Positions 8,897-17,855 of a DNA stretch of 64,000 bases are shown here, piece by piece (the stretch's first letter is position 1; each line of letters starts with the position of its first letter). Source of the DNA: UBA10649 sp963755335 (GTDB lineage Bacteria > Actinomycetota > Actinomycetes > S36-B12); assembly GCA_963755335.1 (NCBI GenBank), contig CAVWJW010000008.1, positions 186,001-250,000 on the forward strand, written 5' to 3'. Below the pieces are notes generated by a model that was not told the origin of the DNA, ran no database searches, and saw only the letters and a program-made list of their open reading frames with translations. The position numbers and the translations under genes are program-made.

Positions 8897-9241
8897 TCAG
8901 CCGCCGTTTCCGAAGACCAGAAGCATGCAGGCGAGGGCGATGACGACCGCCGCGCCGGTCATGGCGGCGACGGCCACCGGCGCCGTTGCGGGGCGCTGGC
9001 CGAGGAGGGCTTCCGACGCGTGCCGCAGGCGACGGTGCGCCACCAGCGAACTCCCGGCGAGGACGGCCAGGGCGGTGACGCCCAGCGCGACGATGAGCGC
9101 GGTAGCGGCGTCCCCGAGAGCCGCGCGCGTGGCGATGAACCCGATGAGGGCGCCCAGGCCGATGAGGGTCCGGCTCCAGGCCAACGAGGTGCGTTCGGCC
9201 GGACTGGCGGCACCTTCCGGCTCAGGGCTGGCGGTGCTCAT
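8897..9241 (-). CDS. DUF202 family small membrane protein
   Basis: A 114-residue protein with three predicted membrane helices. The first follows the family-typical segment ERTSLAWSRTLIGLG. Its ATG overlaps the stop of the preceding gene, which encodes a second DUF202 protein, by four bases (ATGA). The pairing of two DUF202 proteins is common in actinobacteria. Molecular function is unknown. Confidence 0.75.
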   Translation of the reverse strand: MSTASPEPEGAASPAERTSLAWSRTLIGLGALIGFIATRAALGDAATALIVALGVTALAVLAGSSLVAHRRLRHASEALLGQRPATAPVAVAAMTGAAVVIALACMLLVFGNGG

Positions 9242-9618
9242 TGCACGAGGACTACGCCGATGACGGACAGCACCGCGAGGACGGCCATCCCGAACGCCAG
9301 GACCGGGGCCATTCTCGACGGCGGGATGCCGCGGCCAAGGCGCATGGACCGCTCCACGCGCAGCCATCTGAACCAGGCCGCCGCGCAGATCAGTCCGCCC
9401 AGCAGAACCAGGCCGGCCGCGACGAGGATGGACACGCCCTTGGCCATCTGCGTCGACACGAACGTCGCGACGCCTACGCCGAGCGCGATCAGTCCGAGTC
9501 CCGTCCGGATCCAGGCGAGGAAGGTGCGCTCGTTCGCGAGGGAGAATCGGGGGTCCGGGTCGGTCCCGATGCTGAACAGCTGGGCGGCCCATCCTGAGGG
9601 TTCCTCACCGGCAGCCAC
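9238..9618 (-). CDS. DUF202/YidH family membrane protein
   Basis: A 126-residue protein with the YidH signature RFSLANERTFLAWIRTGLG followed by three membrane helices. I chose the GTG at 9618 because a G-rich Shine-Dalgarno-like run lies about 12 bases upstream. An alternative GTG at 9669 would add 17 residues. It overlaps the next DUF202 gene by four bases, so the two are translationally coupled. Function unknown beyond membrane location. Confidence 0.75.
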   Translation of the reverse strand: MAAGEEPSGWAAQLFSIGTDPDPRFSLANERTFLAWIRTGLGLIALGVGVATFVSTQMAKGVSILVAAGLVLLGGLICAAAWFRWLRVERSMRLGRGIPPSRMAPVLAFGMAVLAVLSVIGVVLVQ

Positions 9619-9722
9619 GTCGTGAGGATATCCCCCAGGGTGCCCGCTGGGCAGGGATGCGGCGGGCACGGCATGCTGGGCGGACTCGTAGCCGAGGGAG
9701 AGGGCGTGGCCGAGGTGAGTGC

Positions 9723-10901
9723 GTGCCGTCTGTCGTCGTAGCCGGTGCGGGCCTGGGCGGCCTGCGCGTGGCCGAGTCGTTGCGTCGGAGCGGTTTTTCC
9801 GGTGCCCTCACCGTCGTGGGAGACGAGCCATGGCTGCCGTACACCAGGCCGCCGCTGTCGAAGGAAGCGTTGGCCGGCGGTGTCGACGTCGCCGCCCTCG
9901 AGTTCCGTCGCAAAGCGGACGTGGACGACGTCGAATGGCTGCTCGGTCGCCCGATCACCCATGCCGATCTCGAGAACCACTGCATCGTCGTAGGCGACGA
10001 CATCACGATCCCGTTCGACGGACTGGCGGTGGCGACGGGCCTCCGCCCGCGGGTCCTCCCCATTCCCGGGCCCGCGAAAGGTCGGTTCCGCCTGCGCAGC
10101 GCAGCTGACGCCGCCGCGCTGCGCGAGCGATTGCGCCCAGGCGCCCAGGTGGTCATTCTCGGGGCGGGCTTCATCGGCTGCGAGACGTCCGCCACGGCCC
10201 GTTCCCTGGGCTGCGAGGTCCACGTCGTCGCGCTCGATGCCGAGCCGATGGTCGAGTCCCTCGGCAGTGACCTCGGTGCGGCCATGCGAAGGAGGCACGA
10301 GGCGCACGGCGTGCACTTCCACCTCGGTCTCACCGTCGACCGCTTCGACGGCGGCGTGACGGTGGACAGCGCCGTCCTCAGCGACGGCACGGTCCTGCCC
10401 GCCGACGTGGTCATCGAAGCGGTCGGCTCGGTGCCGAACGTCGGCTGGCTCGCCGGATCGGGGCTTGACCTCTCAGATGGCGTGCTGGTCGACTCGGCGA
10501 TGCAGGTCCTCGCGGACGTGCCGATGGTGGCCGTTGGCGACGTCGCCCGTCACCCGAACGCGCTGTTCGGGCCGGTGCCCCGCCGCATCGAGCACTGGAA
10601 CATGCCCACGGAGACGGGTCGACGGGCCGGGCGGACGCTGAGCGCACTGCTGAGCGGCGCCGAGCCGGACCGGTCCCCCTTCACGGCGATGCCCAGCTTC
10701 TGGTCCGACCAGTACGACTACGCGCTGCAGTCCTTCGGGATGCCTCACCTGGCCGAACGTTCCGAGGTGCTGTCCGGTGATGTTGACGACGCGTGCATCG
10801 TCGGCTACTTGGACGCGGCCGGCCTCGTGGGCGTGGTGGGAATCGACCGAACTTCCGAACTCGTGCACTATCGTGCGGAGCTCCTCGGGCGCGCTGGCTA
10901 G
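9723..10901 (+). CDS. FAD-dependent pyridine nucleotide-disulfide oxidoreductase (ferredoxin reductase type)
   Basis: A 392-residue flavoprotein. The FAD-binding Rossmann motif GAGLGGLRVAE opens the protein, the RPPLSKEAL segment typical of ferredoxin/rubredoxin reductases follows, and the NAD(P)H-binding motif GAGFIGCE lies near residue 150. The FAD-contacting ADVPMVAVGDVA segment is near residue 265. There is no redox-active CxxC, so it is the reductase type that passes electrons from NAD(P)H to a ferredoxin or monooxygenase partner, none of which is adjacent. The GTG start is preceded by a GAGGTGAG ribosome site. Confidence 0.85.
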   Translation: MPSVVVAGAGLGGLRVAESLRRSGFSGALTVVGDEPWLPYTRPPLSKEALAGGVDVAALEFRRKADVDDVEWLLGRPITHADLENHCIVVGDDITIPFDGLAVATGLRPRVLPIPGPAKGRFRLRSAADAAALRERLRPGAQVVILGAGFIGCETSATARSLGCEVHVVALDAEPMVESLGSDLGAAMRRRHEAHGVHFHLGLTVDRFDGGVTVDSAVLSDGTVLPADVVIEAVGSVPNVGWLAGSGLDLSDGVLVDSAMQVLADVPMVAVGDVARHPNALFGPVPRRIEHWNMPTETGRRAGRTLSALLSGAEPDRSPFTAMPSFWSDQYDYALQSFGMPHLAERSEVLSGDVDDACIVGYLDAAGLVGVVGIDRTSELVHYRAELLGRAG

Positions 10902-10932
10902 TGTGAGCGGGCCATAGGCGGAGGGGGAAGTG

Positions 10933-11640
10933 ATGACGCGACGGGTCCTTCTTATCAGCCATGAGCCGGAGGCCGAGCCGGCCCTGATCGGCACCCTGCT
11001 GCGCCAGCGCGCATTCGACGTCACCGAGCATGTGGTGCTCGCCGATCCGGACTCCCCCGACACCTCGTTCCCCGACACCTCAGGCTTCGACCTCGTCGCT
11101 GCCTTCGGGTCGTTCGCCAACGCCTACGACGAGCGGCACCGCCCATGGGTCGAGGCCGAGCTGCAGCTGCTCGACCGCATCGTGGAGGACGGAACGCCGT
11201 ACCTCGGGGTGTGCTTCGGCGGGCAACTGCTCGCGGAGTCCCTCGGCGGTCGGGTCGAGAAGGCGCCTCAGGGAGCAGAGGAGGTCGGCATCGTCCGTAT
11301 CGAGCCCGTGCCCGGGGTGGCGATCCCGACCGGCCCGTGGTTCTCGTGGCACGAGGATCGAGTCGTCCTTCCGGCTGACGGGTCGGTTGAGGTGCTGGCC
11401 CGAAATGACAGTGCGGTGCAGGTCTTCCGCTCGGGACGCGCGGTGGGCCTCCAGTTCCATCCCGAGGCCGACGTGAACCTCGTCGCGGCATGGGCCGCGA
11501 TGGGTCCCGACCACATCCCGGAACCGCTCACCGTCGAATTGCTCGTGGGGCAGCTCGCTGCCGTCGAGACCCAGACGCACGACAACTGCGCGCTGCTTCT
11601 CGACTGGTTCCTGCGCGACATCGCGCACGTCGAGGCTTGA
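10933..11640 (+). CDS. Class I glutamine amidotransferase-like protein
   Basis: A 235-residue protein with the GATase1 triad: a nucleophilic cysteine in GVCFGGQLLA near residue 94 and the His/Glu pair in QFHPEADV near residue 176. It is similar in size to stand-alone GMP-synthase-like amidotransferases of unknown acceptor. A strong ribosome site (GGAGGGGGA) precedes the ATG. The next gene, a CoA-transferase, starts five bases after its stop. The acceptor substrate is unknown. Confidence 0.8.
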   Translation: MTRRVLLISHEPEAEPALIGTLLRQRAFDVTEHVVLADPDSPDTSFPDTSGFDLVAAFGSFANAYDERHRPWVEAELQLLDRIVEDGTPYLGVCFGGQLLAESLGGRVEKAPQGAEEVGIVRIEPVPGVAIPTGPWFSWHEDRVVLPADGSVEVLARNDSAVQVFRSGRAVGLQFHPEADVNLVAAWAAMGPDHIPEPLTVELLVGQLAAVETQTHDNCALLLDWFLRDIAHVEA

Positions 11641-11645
11641 GCCCG

Positions 11646-12809
11646 GTGGCCGAACCGCTGGCGGGGGTGGTGGTGGTCTCGCTTGAGCAGGCCGTGGCCG
11701 CGCCGTTCGCGACGCGCCAGCTCGCCGACCTGGGCGCCACCGTGATCAAGATCGAACGTCCCGGCGGCGACTTCGCCCGCGCCTACGACCGGGACGTGGA
11801 CGGCATGTCCACGCACTTCGCCTGGACCAATCGCGGCAAGCACTCCGTCGTCCTGGATCTCAAGGACGCCGGTGATCGCGGCACATTCGACGAGCTGGTT
11901 GCCGGGGCAGACGTGTTCGTGCACAACATCGCACCGTCCGCCGCCCAACGCCTCGGTCTCGACCCGTCGTCGATGCGATCGAAGGATGCGGGCCTCATCG
12001 TCTGCGAGATCTCCGGGTACGGCGCCGGCGGCCCGATGAGCGACAGCAAGGCGTACGACCTCGCCGTGCAGGCGGAGGCGGGCGCCTTCTCGCTGTCCGG
12101 GCACAGCGAACCGGGTCGGGTCGGCTTCGCGGCCGCCGACGTGGCAGCGGGCATGTACGCGTTCAGCGGGATCCTCGCCGCGCTCTACGCCCGTGAGCGG
12201 ACCGGCAAGGGGGCCACGATCGAGGTCGCCATGCTCGACAGCCTCGTCGAGTGGCTGTCGGCGCAGCTGTACTCCGCGCACTACTCCGGGGGACCGGTCC
12301 CTCGCACAGGCCGACGCCACCCGGGCATCGCGCCGTACGGGACATTCGCCACCGCTGACGGTCGCAGTTTGCTCGTCGCCGTCCAGAACGACCGTGAGTG
12401 GGCGATGTTCGCGAAGCAGGTCCTCGATGACGATGACCTTGCCGACGATCCGCGCTTCCGCACGAACCCTGATCGCATCGCGCATGTCGACGAGGTCGAG
12501 GCGCTGGTGGCAGCGCGGCTGCGCGGCCTCGACCGTGGCCGGGCGGTCGCCCTCCTGCATGCGGCAGGGATCGCCGTGGCCGACGTGAACGCGCTGGCCG
12601 ATGTCTGGGATCACCCGCAGTTGCGCGCCCGCGATCGCTTCCTGACCGTGGACTCGCCCGTCGGGCCCGTGGAACTGCTTGCTCCGCCGTTGGGTCGCCG
12701 CGACGGTGCCGTGATGGGGATCCCGGCGATCGGGCAGCACGACCCGCGCGTCATCGCCGATGTCGTGGCCCGCGGCCGTGCCCGACGCGACGGCCCGCCG
12801 TCAGCGTGA
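11646..12809 (+). CDS. CaiB/BaiF family (type III) CoA-transferase
   Basis: A 387-residue protein of the family III CoA-transferases, which move CoA between organic acids without releasing a free intermediate. The N-terminal core with LADLGATVIKIERPGGD is diagnostic, and the protein extends through the family's usual length. It begins at a GTG five bases after the amidotransferase stop, so the pair is likely cotranscribed. The last nine bases overlap the convergent transporter gene. The acyl substrate is unknown. Confidence 0.85.
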   Translation: MAEPLAGVVVVSLEQAVAAPFATRQLADLGATVIKIERPGGDFARAYDRDVDGMSTHFAWTNRGKHSVVLDLKDAGDRGTFDELVAGADVFVHNIAPSAAQRLGLDPSSMRSKDAGLIVCEISGYGAGGPMSDSKAYDLAVQAEAGAFSLSGHSEPGRVGFAAADVAAGMYAFSGILAALYARERTGKGATIEVAMLDSLVEWLSAQLYSAHYSGGPVPRTGRRHPGIAPYGTFATADGRSLLVAVQNDREWAMFAKQVLDDDDLADDPRFRTNPDRIAHVDEVEALVAARLRGLDRGRAVALLHAAGIAVADVNALADVWDHPQLRARDRFLTVDSPVGPVELLAPPLGRRDGAVMGIPAIGQHDPRVIADVVARGRARRDGPPSA

Positions 12810-13760
12810 GCGTTCGGCCAGGAACACGCCGACCAGCACGATGACCGCGCCGGCGATCTGCACAGGCGCCATCGCCTCGCCAAGCGCCACCCACGCGATG
12901 AAGGTGGCCAGCAGGGGCTCCGTCATTCCGATGACGGAGGCCTGCGACGCGCGGATGTGCTGCAGCGAGACGACCACCAGCCAGAACGGCACCACCGTTC
13001 CGAGCACGATCATGTAGGTGCACAGCGCCCAGATCGGCACCGCGCCGCCGTCGGCGCCCATGGGATAGCCGTCGCCGGTGAGCCCGGACCAGGGGAAGGA
13101 CCACCACGGCTGCACGATCGCCCAGAAGAGGGCGGCCGCGCCGAAGCCCCACATCGTCAACGAGACAGGGTCGCGGGCATCGGGTCGGCGCACCTGCACG
13201 TCCGCGAGCACGTAGTAGAGGGCCAGCGCGGCGGCCGCGCCGAAGGCCGCGACGACACCGATGCCGTCGAGGGTGAAGCCCAGCCAGACCTGCCCCACCA
13301 TCGCGAGGCCGACGAGTGCCATGACGAGCGCCGCCCATACGGTCCGCTTCGTCGGCTGGTGCATGCCGAACCGGAACCAGAGGGCCACCATCAAGGGGGC
13401 GGTGAACTCGATCAGCAGCGCGATGCCGACCGGCAGTCGAGCGATCGCCACGAAGTAGAGGTACTGCGTCATCGCCACGCCGAGAACGCCGTACGCGAGC
13501 AGGATGGGGATCTCCGCCTTGCGGATCCGAAGCGCCGCGGGCCGGGTGATCGCGACGACGACGAGCAGGATGACGAAGGCGACCGTGACGCGCAGCTGGG
13601 ACAGGCGGGCGGAGTCGAAGCCCGTCAGCAGGATGGACTTGGAGATGGTCCCGTTCAGCGCGAACAGGACCGCCGCGCACAGGTAGAGCAGGTACCCGCG
13701 GGCCGGGTGGCGGGTGACCGCGGGGGCTACGCCCGGCAGGGGCTCGGCGAGATCGCTCAC
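12801..13760 (-). CDS. EamA/DMT family transporter
   Basis: A 319-residue integral membrane protein with about ten hydrophobic helices arranged as two EamA repeats, as in drug/metabolite transporters. Each half has the conserved proline/glutamate loop (IALLIEFTAPLMVALWFR and SVIGMTEPLLATF). Its GTG overlaps the stop of glgA by four bases, which places it downstream in a glgA transcript. The transported compound is unknown. Confidence 0.85.
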   Translation of the reverse strand: MSDLAEPLPGVAPAVTRHPARGYLLYLCAAVLFALNGTISKSILLTGFDSARLSQLRVTVAFVILLVVVAITRPAALRIRKAEIPILLAYGVLGVAMTQYLYFVAIARLPVGIALLIEFTAPLMVALWFRFGMHQPTKRTVWAALVMALVGLAMVGQVWLGFTLDGIGVVAAFGAAAALALYYVLADVQVRRPDARDPVSLTMWGFGAAALFWAIVQPWWSFPWSGLTGDGYPMGADGGAVPIWALCTYMIVLGTVVPFWLVVVSLQHIRASQASVIGMTEPLLATFIAWVALGEAMAPVQIAGAVIVLVGVFLAERSR

Positions 13761-14922
13761 CCGTGCAGGGCGGCGTCGTACACGGCGATGGTGCGATCGG
13801 CGATCGCGTCCCAGCCGAAGTCAGAGACGGCTCGCGCCCTCCCGGCGATGCCCATCACGCGGGCGCGCTGCGGATCGGCGGCGAGGACGTTCACCGCGTC
13901 GGCGAAGGCCACCTCGAAGGCCTGCGGCTCGGCGGCGTCGTAGGGGACGAGCAGCCCGGTCGCACCGTCGACGACGACCTCGGGGATGCCACCCACAGCG
14001 CTGGCGACGACGGCCGTCTCACAGGCCATCGCCTCGAGGTTGACGATGCCGAGCGGCTCGTAGATGGACGGGCACACGAAGGCGAGTGCGTGCGTGAAGA
14101 GCTGGACGAGCTTCGTGCCGGACGACCTGCTCCTGGATCCAGATGACGCTCGACTCACCGCGCTCGGCCAGCAGCTGCTGGACGGCAGCCGACGTCTCCT
14201 CACCGATCTCCTTGGTGTCGGGCGACGACGCGCACAGCACCAGGACGACATCGTCCTGGAAGCGGCGTGCGGCCTTGAGCAGGTGCACCAGCCCCTTCTG
14301 CCGGGTGATGCGGCCCACGAACAGGACGTAGGGGCGCGACTGGTCGATGCCGTACTCGTCGAGCACGTCCGTGCCGGTGTCGGGCGTGTAGACGTCGGTG
14401 TCGATGCCGTTGTGGACCACGTGGACGCGGGCCGGATCGACCATCGGGTAGGCCGTGAGCACGTCGCCGCGCATCCCGTGGCTGACGGCGATGATCGCGT
14501 CGGCACTGGCATAGGCGGTGCGCTCGACCCACGAGGAGACCCGGTACCCGCCGCCGAGCTGCTCCTCCTTCCAGGGTCGCAGGGGCTCCAGGCTGTGCGC
14601 GCTGACGACGTGAGGGACGCCGTGAAGGAGACCGCCGATGATGACCGGCCAGGTTCGCGTACCAGGTGTGCGAGTGCAGCAGTTCGACGCCCGCCGTGGA
14701 GTTCACCATCTCGAGGTCGACGGCGAGCGTCTGGATGGCGGCGTTGGCGTCGGAGAGGGAGCCGGGAACCACATGCGCGGTGGCGTCCGACCGTGGCTCG
14801 CCGAAGCAGTGGACGTCGACCGTGATCTTCTTGCGGAGCTCCGCGGCGAGGTGCTCGACGTGGACGCCGGCCCCTCCGTAGATGTCCGGTGGCCACTCGC
14901 GCGTAAGCATTCCGATGTGCAC
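13757..14922 (-). CDS. glgA: Glycogen synthase / alpha-1,4-glucosyltransferase, GT4 family (two frame breaks)
   Basis: The protein transfers glucose from ADP-glucose (or makes maltose-1-phosphate with GlgC) in glycogen/alpha-glucan synthesis. Three frames together give one GT4 enzyme of the actinobacterial type: N-terminus MHIGMLTREWPPDIYGGAGVH, middle with VLFVGRITRQKGLVHLLKA, and C-terminus with SIYEPLGIVNLEAMA, which holds the nucleotide-sugar glutamates. One extra base near 14640 (after LAGH) and one near 14125 (after EQVV) break the frame; removing both leaves exactly 388 codons. The GTG start has TAGGCT six bases upstream. The divergent neighbour glgC supplies ADP-glucose, supporting the role. 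The breaks look like sequence errors. Confidence 0.85.
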
Positions 14923-14928
14923 GACGCG

Positions 14929-14934
14929 AGCCTA
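14929..14934 (-). promoter_or_regulatory. -10 element, leaderless promoter of glgA
   Basis: TAGGCT on the minus strand ends six bases before the glgA GTG at 14922. The glgC -10 lies only 43 bases away on the other strand, so the two promoters share a very short control region. Confidence 0.6.
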
Positions 14935-14977
14935 GAGGTCTTGGGCGCTTGGCGACACAGGGCCGTCGAGATGCGGC

Positions 14978-14983
14978 TAGGGT
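14978..14983 (+). promoter_or_regulatory. -10 element, leaderless promoter of glgC
   Basis: TAGGGT ends six bases before the glgC GTG at 14990, without a ribosome-binding site. Confidence 0.6.
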
Positions 14984-14989
14984 GAAACC

Positions 14990-16213
14990 GTGAGCGCTGA
15001 TCCGCATGTCCTTGCCATGGTCCTCGCCGGTGGCGAGGGCAAGAGGCTGATGCCGCTGACGGCGGACCGCGCGAAGCCGGCAGTCCCCTTCGGGGGCTCG
15101 TACCGACTGGTCGACTTCGTCCTGTCCAACCTCATCAACGCCGGCTTCCGACGCGTGTGCGTGCTGACCCAGTACAAGTCCCACAGCCTCGACCGGCACG
15201 TGACCCAGACGTGGCGTATGCCGACCCTCCTGGGCGACTACGTGACGCCCGTCCCGGCGCAGCAGCGACTCGGCCCGAGGTGGTACACGGGCAGCGCCGA
15301 CGCGATCTTCCAGAGCCTCAACCTGGTCTACGACGAGGGCCCGGAGTACGTCGTGGTCTTCGGCGCCGACCACGTCTACCGCATGGATCCCGACCAGATG
15401 ATCGAGGCGCACATCGACAGCGGCGCGAGCGTCACGGTCGCCGGCCTGCGGATGCCGAAGGCGGGCGCCAGCGAGTTCGGTGTCATCCAGACCGCCCCCG
15501 ACGGCGTCAAGATCGCGCAGTTCCTCGAGAAGCCGACGGATCCGCCCACGATTCCCGGCGACGACGAGCACTGCTACGTCTCGATGGGCAACTACGTGTT
15601 CACGACCTCGGCCCTGATCGACGTGCTCAAGGCCGACGCCGCGGATCCGGCATCGGTCCACGACATGGGCGGCAACATCATCCCGACGCTCACCGCTCAG
15701 GGCGAGGCCTGCGTCTACGACTTCTCGGAGAACATCGTGCCGGGCGCGACGGACCGCGACCGCGGCTACTGGCGCGACGTCGGGACCCTCGACAGCTATC
15801 ACGACGCGCACATGGACCTCGTGTCCGTCCACCCGATCTTCAACCTGTACAACCGCCGTTGGCCGATCCTGTCCAACCTGCCGTCGCTGCCGCCGGCGAA
15901 GTTCGTCGAGGGTGGCAACGCCCACGAGTCGATGGTGGGTGCGGGGACGATCATCTCGGGTGCGCATGTGCGCACGTCGGTGCTGGCCACCAGCGTCGCC
16001 GTCGACGCGGGTGCCTATGTCGAGGGCAGCGTGATCATGCCCGGTGTGCGCATCGGCCGGAATGCGGTCGTGCGACGGGCGATCCTCGACAAGAACGTCG
16101 TGGTTCCGGACGGCGCCCAGATCGGCGTCGACCTCGAGCGGGACCGAGCCCTGTACACGGTCAGCGACGGTGGCGTCGTGTGCCTGGGCAAGGGCGTCAC
16201 GGCACAGGCTTAG
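14990..16213 (+). CDS. glgC: Glucose-1-phosphate adenylyltransferase (ADP-glucose pyrophosphorylase)
   Basis: A complete 407-residue enzyme that makes ADP-glucose from ATP and glucose-1-phosphate, the committed step of glycogen synthesis. The N-terminal nucleotidyltransferase domain has the GGEGKRLMPLTADRAKPAVP signature, the FGADHVYRMD catalytic aspartate region and the FLEKP segment that contacts the sugar phosphate. A left-handed beta-helix follows (repeated hexapeptides around VRTSVLATSVAVDAGAYV). Length matches the family. It is divergent from glgA with 67 bases between the two start codons, and its end overlaps the convergent lipoprotein gene by 17 bases. Confidence 0.95.
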   Translation: MSADPHVLAMVLAGGEGKRLMPLTADRAKPAVPFGGSYRLVDFVLSNLINAGFRRVCVLTQYKSHSLDRHVTQTWRMPTLLGDYVTPVPAQQRLGPRWYTGSADAIFQSLNLVYDEGPEYVVVFGADHVYRMDPDQMIEAHIDSGASVTVAGLRMPKAGASEFGVIQTAPDGVKIAQFLEKPTDPPTIPGDDEHCYVSMGNYVFTTSALIDVLKADAADPASVHDMGGNIIPTLTAQGEACVYDFSENIVPGATDRDRGYWRDVGTLDSYHDAHMDLVSVHPIFNLYNRRWPILSNLPSLPPAKFVEGGNAHESMVGAGTIISGAHVRTSVLATSVAVDAGAYVEGSVIMPGVRIGRNAVVRRAILDKNVVVPDGAQIGVDLERDRALYTVSDGGVVCLGKGVTAQA

Positions 16214-16930
16214 ACCCGAGGGTCACGTCCTGCGACGGTGAGCTGAGATCCAGCAGCAGGCTGAAGTCGCTCATGCTCGTGGACGACGACTCCAGGGACC
16301 GACCCGTCGAGTCCGTGACCCCTCGGTCCACCTGGATCACGTGTCCTGATCCGTCGATCCATGCGGTGACGTCCTCGCGCACGCCGGGCGCCGCCCGGGG
16401 CAGCCACCCCGCGTAGGGCGTTGCCGGAACACCCCCGAGCTTCTGGTCGGGTCCCGCGGTGACGTCATGGAGAACGCCGAGGCCCCGCAGCGGATCGACG
16501 TAGGCCGACGTCGCCGTCGGGTCGTCGAGTGACCACTGGGTCCAGGTCCGGTCGTCGGACGTGACGTAGATGGCCCGCTCGTTGACGAGCTCGCGGTAAG
16601 CGGTGCCGGGGGCCGTCCATCGCAGATCGCCTCGACCCTGCCCGAGCACACTGACTCCGGATCCCGTCTGCTCGACCGGGCCGGAGGGCGTCTGGCGGGT
16701 GAGGCGGACGGCGAGCCGCGCCGTGCCGAGCGCACGGGTGGCGACCACCGCCGAGTGGAACGGGTCCGCCGACGGGAGCAGGGTCAGGGCCGCCGGTGAA
16801 CTGGTCGAGCCGGTGGAGCCGGACGTTGAGGTCCCGCAGGCCGTCGTCGCCACGGCCAGGCCGAGCGACCGCCGCCCCCACGGCGATCCGAAGCAGCCGG
16901 TCGGTGCGCCGGGACGGTTCCTGCCGTCAC
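16197..16930 (-). CDS. Predicted lipoprotein of unknown function (two frame breaks near the N-terminus)
   Basis: The intact C-terminal part of about 215 residues has a beta-rich look (ERAIYVTSDDRTWTQWSLDD) like LppX/LprG-type lipid-binding lipoproteins, but I do not recognise a named family. Removing one base near 16905 and one near 16872 gives a GTG start at 16930, two arginines, a hydrophobic core and a cysteine in AVATTACG, that is, a lipoprotein signal peptide. The corrected length is 244 codons. The start would overlap the stop of the mutT1-like gene by four bases (GTGA), which supports the reconstruction. It is the last gene of the mshD-ppk1 operon. Confidence 0.6.
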
Positions 16931-17853
16931 CCGGACAGGGTGTGGCGCTCGACGCCCACCGCTGCGACGTGGCCGTCGGCGGTGAACGAGCGATGGATGA
17001 CGATGAAGCCGCCGGGGGGCAGCTTGGGATCCCACAACTGGCTCCAGTTGGGCGCCTGCGGATCGATGACGAGGGTCTCGGCGAGGGTGTCGAGGATCGT
17101 CGGCAGGACAGGGCGGTGCGAGCAGAGCACCAGTGGCGAATCCGTCATCGCCAGGGCGGTGGCTCGCGCGGCCGTCCGCTCCGGGTCCTCGTCGTGCGCC
17201 TCCTCGGTCAGGTCGGGCTCCGCCTGCACCGAGACACCCAGATGCTTGGCGTACCGCCGGACGGTCTCGGTGCAGCGCCGGGCGCTGGAGGCGTGCACGG
17301 CCTCGATCCCGAACGCGTCGAGAAGTGACACGAGTTGCTTGCTCTGGCTTCGGCCTCGGCCGCTCAGCGGCCGGTCCGCATCGACGTCGCCGTCGAAGGC
17401 GGCCCGCTTCATCGCCTGCGTGTGCCGCAGGATGATGAGCGGCACCGTACGGGGCTGTCGCACCGAGTGCTCGACGAGAGCGACGTCGGCGGCATAGGTC
17501 AAGAAGAGCGCGGCCTCGGTGGCCGGGACCCAGGCGATCTCGTCGATCTCGTCATCGGGGGCGAAGCCCTCGTCCACCCGTGCCGTAGCCGACCAGTAGT
17601 GCACGACCTTGGGCCGACTGAGCACGCTGTACTGCTGCATCGGCAGCGGAGCGCCCAGGACGGGGGTGAATCCGGTCTCCTCGTCGCACTCGCGGATGGC
17701 GGCGTTGATGACGTGCTCGCCCTCGTCGACCTTCCCCTTGGGCAGCGACCAGTCTGCGCGCAGCGGTCGGTGCACGATGAGGACCTCGGTGACGCCGTCG
17801 TTGTCGCGGGTGAGGACCACGCCGGCGGCGCGGATGACGTCGTCGCGGGCCAT
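16927..17853 (-). CDS. mutT1: MutT1-like Nudix hydrolase fused to a histidine phosphatase domain
   Basis: A 308-residue two-domain protein. The N-terminal Nudix domain carries the complete Nudix box, with GKVDEGE and RECDEETGF at about residues 39-61. The C-terminal half is a histidine-phosphatase domain with catalytic LRHT near residue 142 and a second histidine in LCSHRPV. This is the layout of mycobacterial MutT1, which removes 8-oxo-guanine nucleotides and diadenosine polyphosphates. RHT replaces the common RHG. It lies between the CYTH-CHAD and lipoprotein genes in the polyphosphate operon. Confidence 0.85.
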   Translation of the reverse strand: MARDDVIRAAGVVLTRDNDGVTEVLIVHRPLRADWSLPKGKVDEGEHVINAAIRECDEETGFTPVLGAPLPMQQYSVLSRPKVVHYWSATARVDEGFAPDDEIDEIAWVPATEAALFLTYAADVALVEHSVRQPRTVPLIILRHTQAMKRAAFDGDVDADRPLSGRGRSQSKQLVSLLDAFGIEAVHASSARRCTETVRRYAKHLGVSVQAEPDLTEEAHDEDPERTAARATALAMTDSPLVLCSHRPVLPTILDTLAETLVIDPQAPNWSQLWDPKLPPGGFIVIHRSFTADGHVAAVGVERHTLSG

Positions 17854-17855
17854 GC

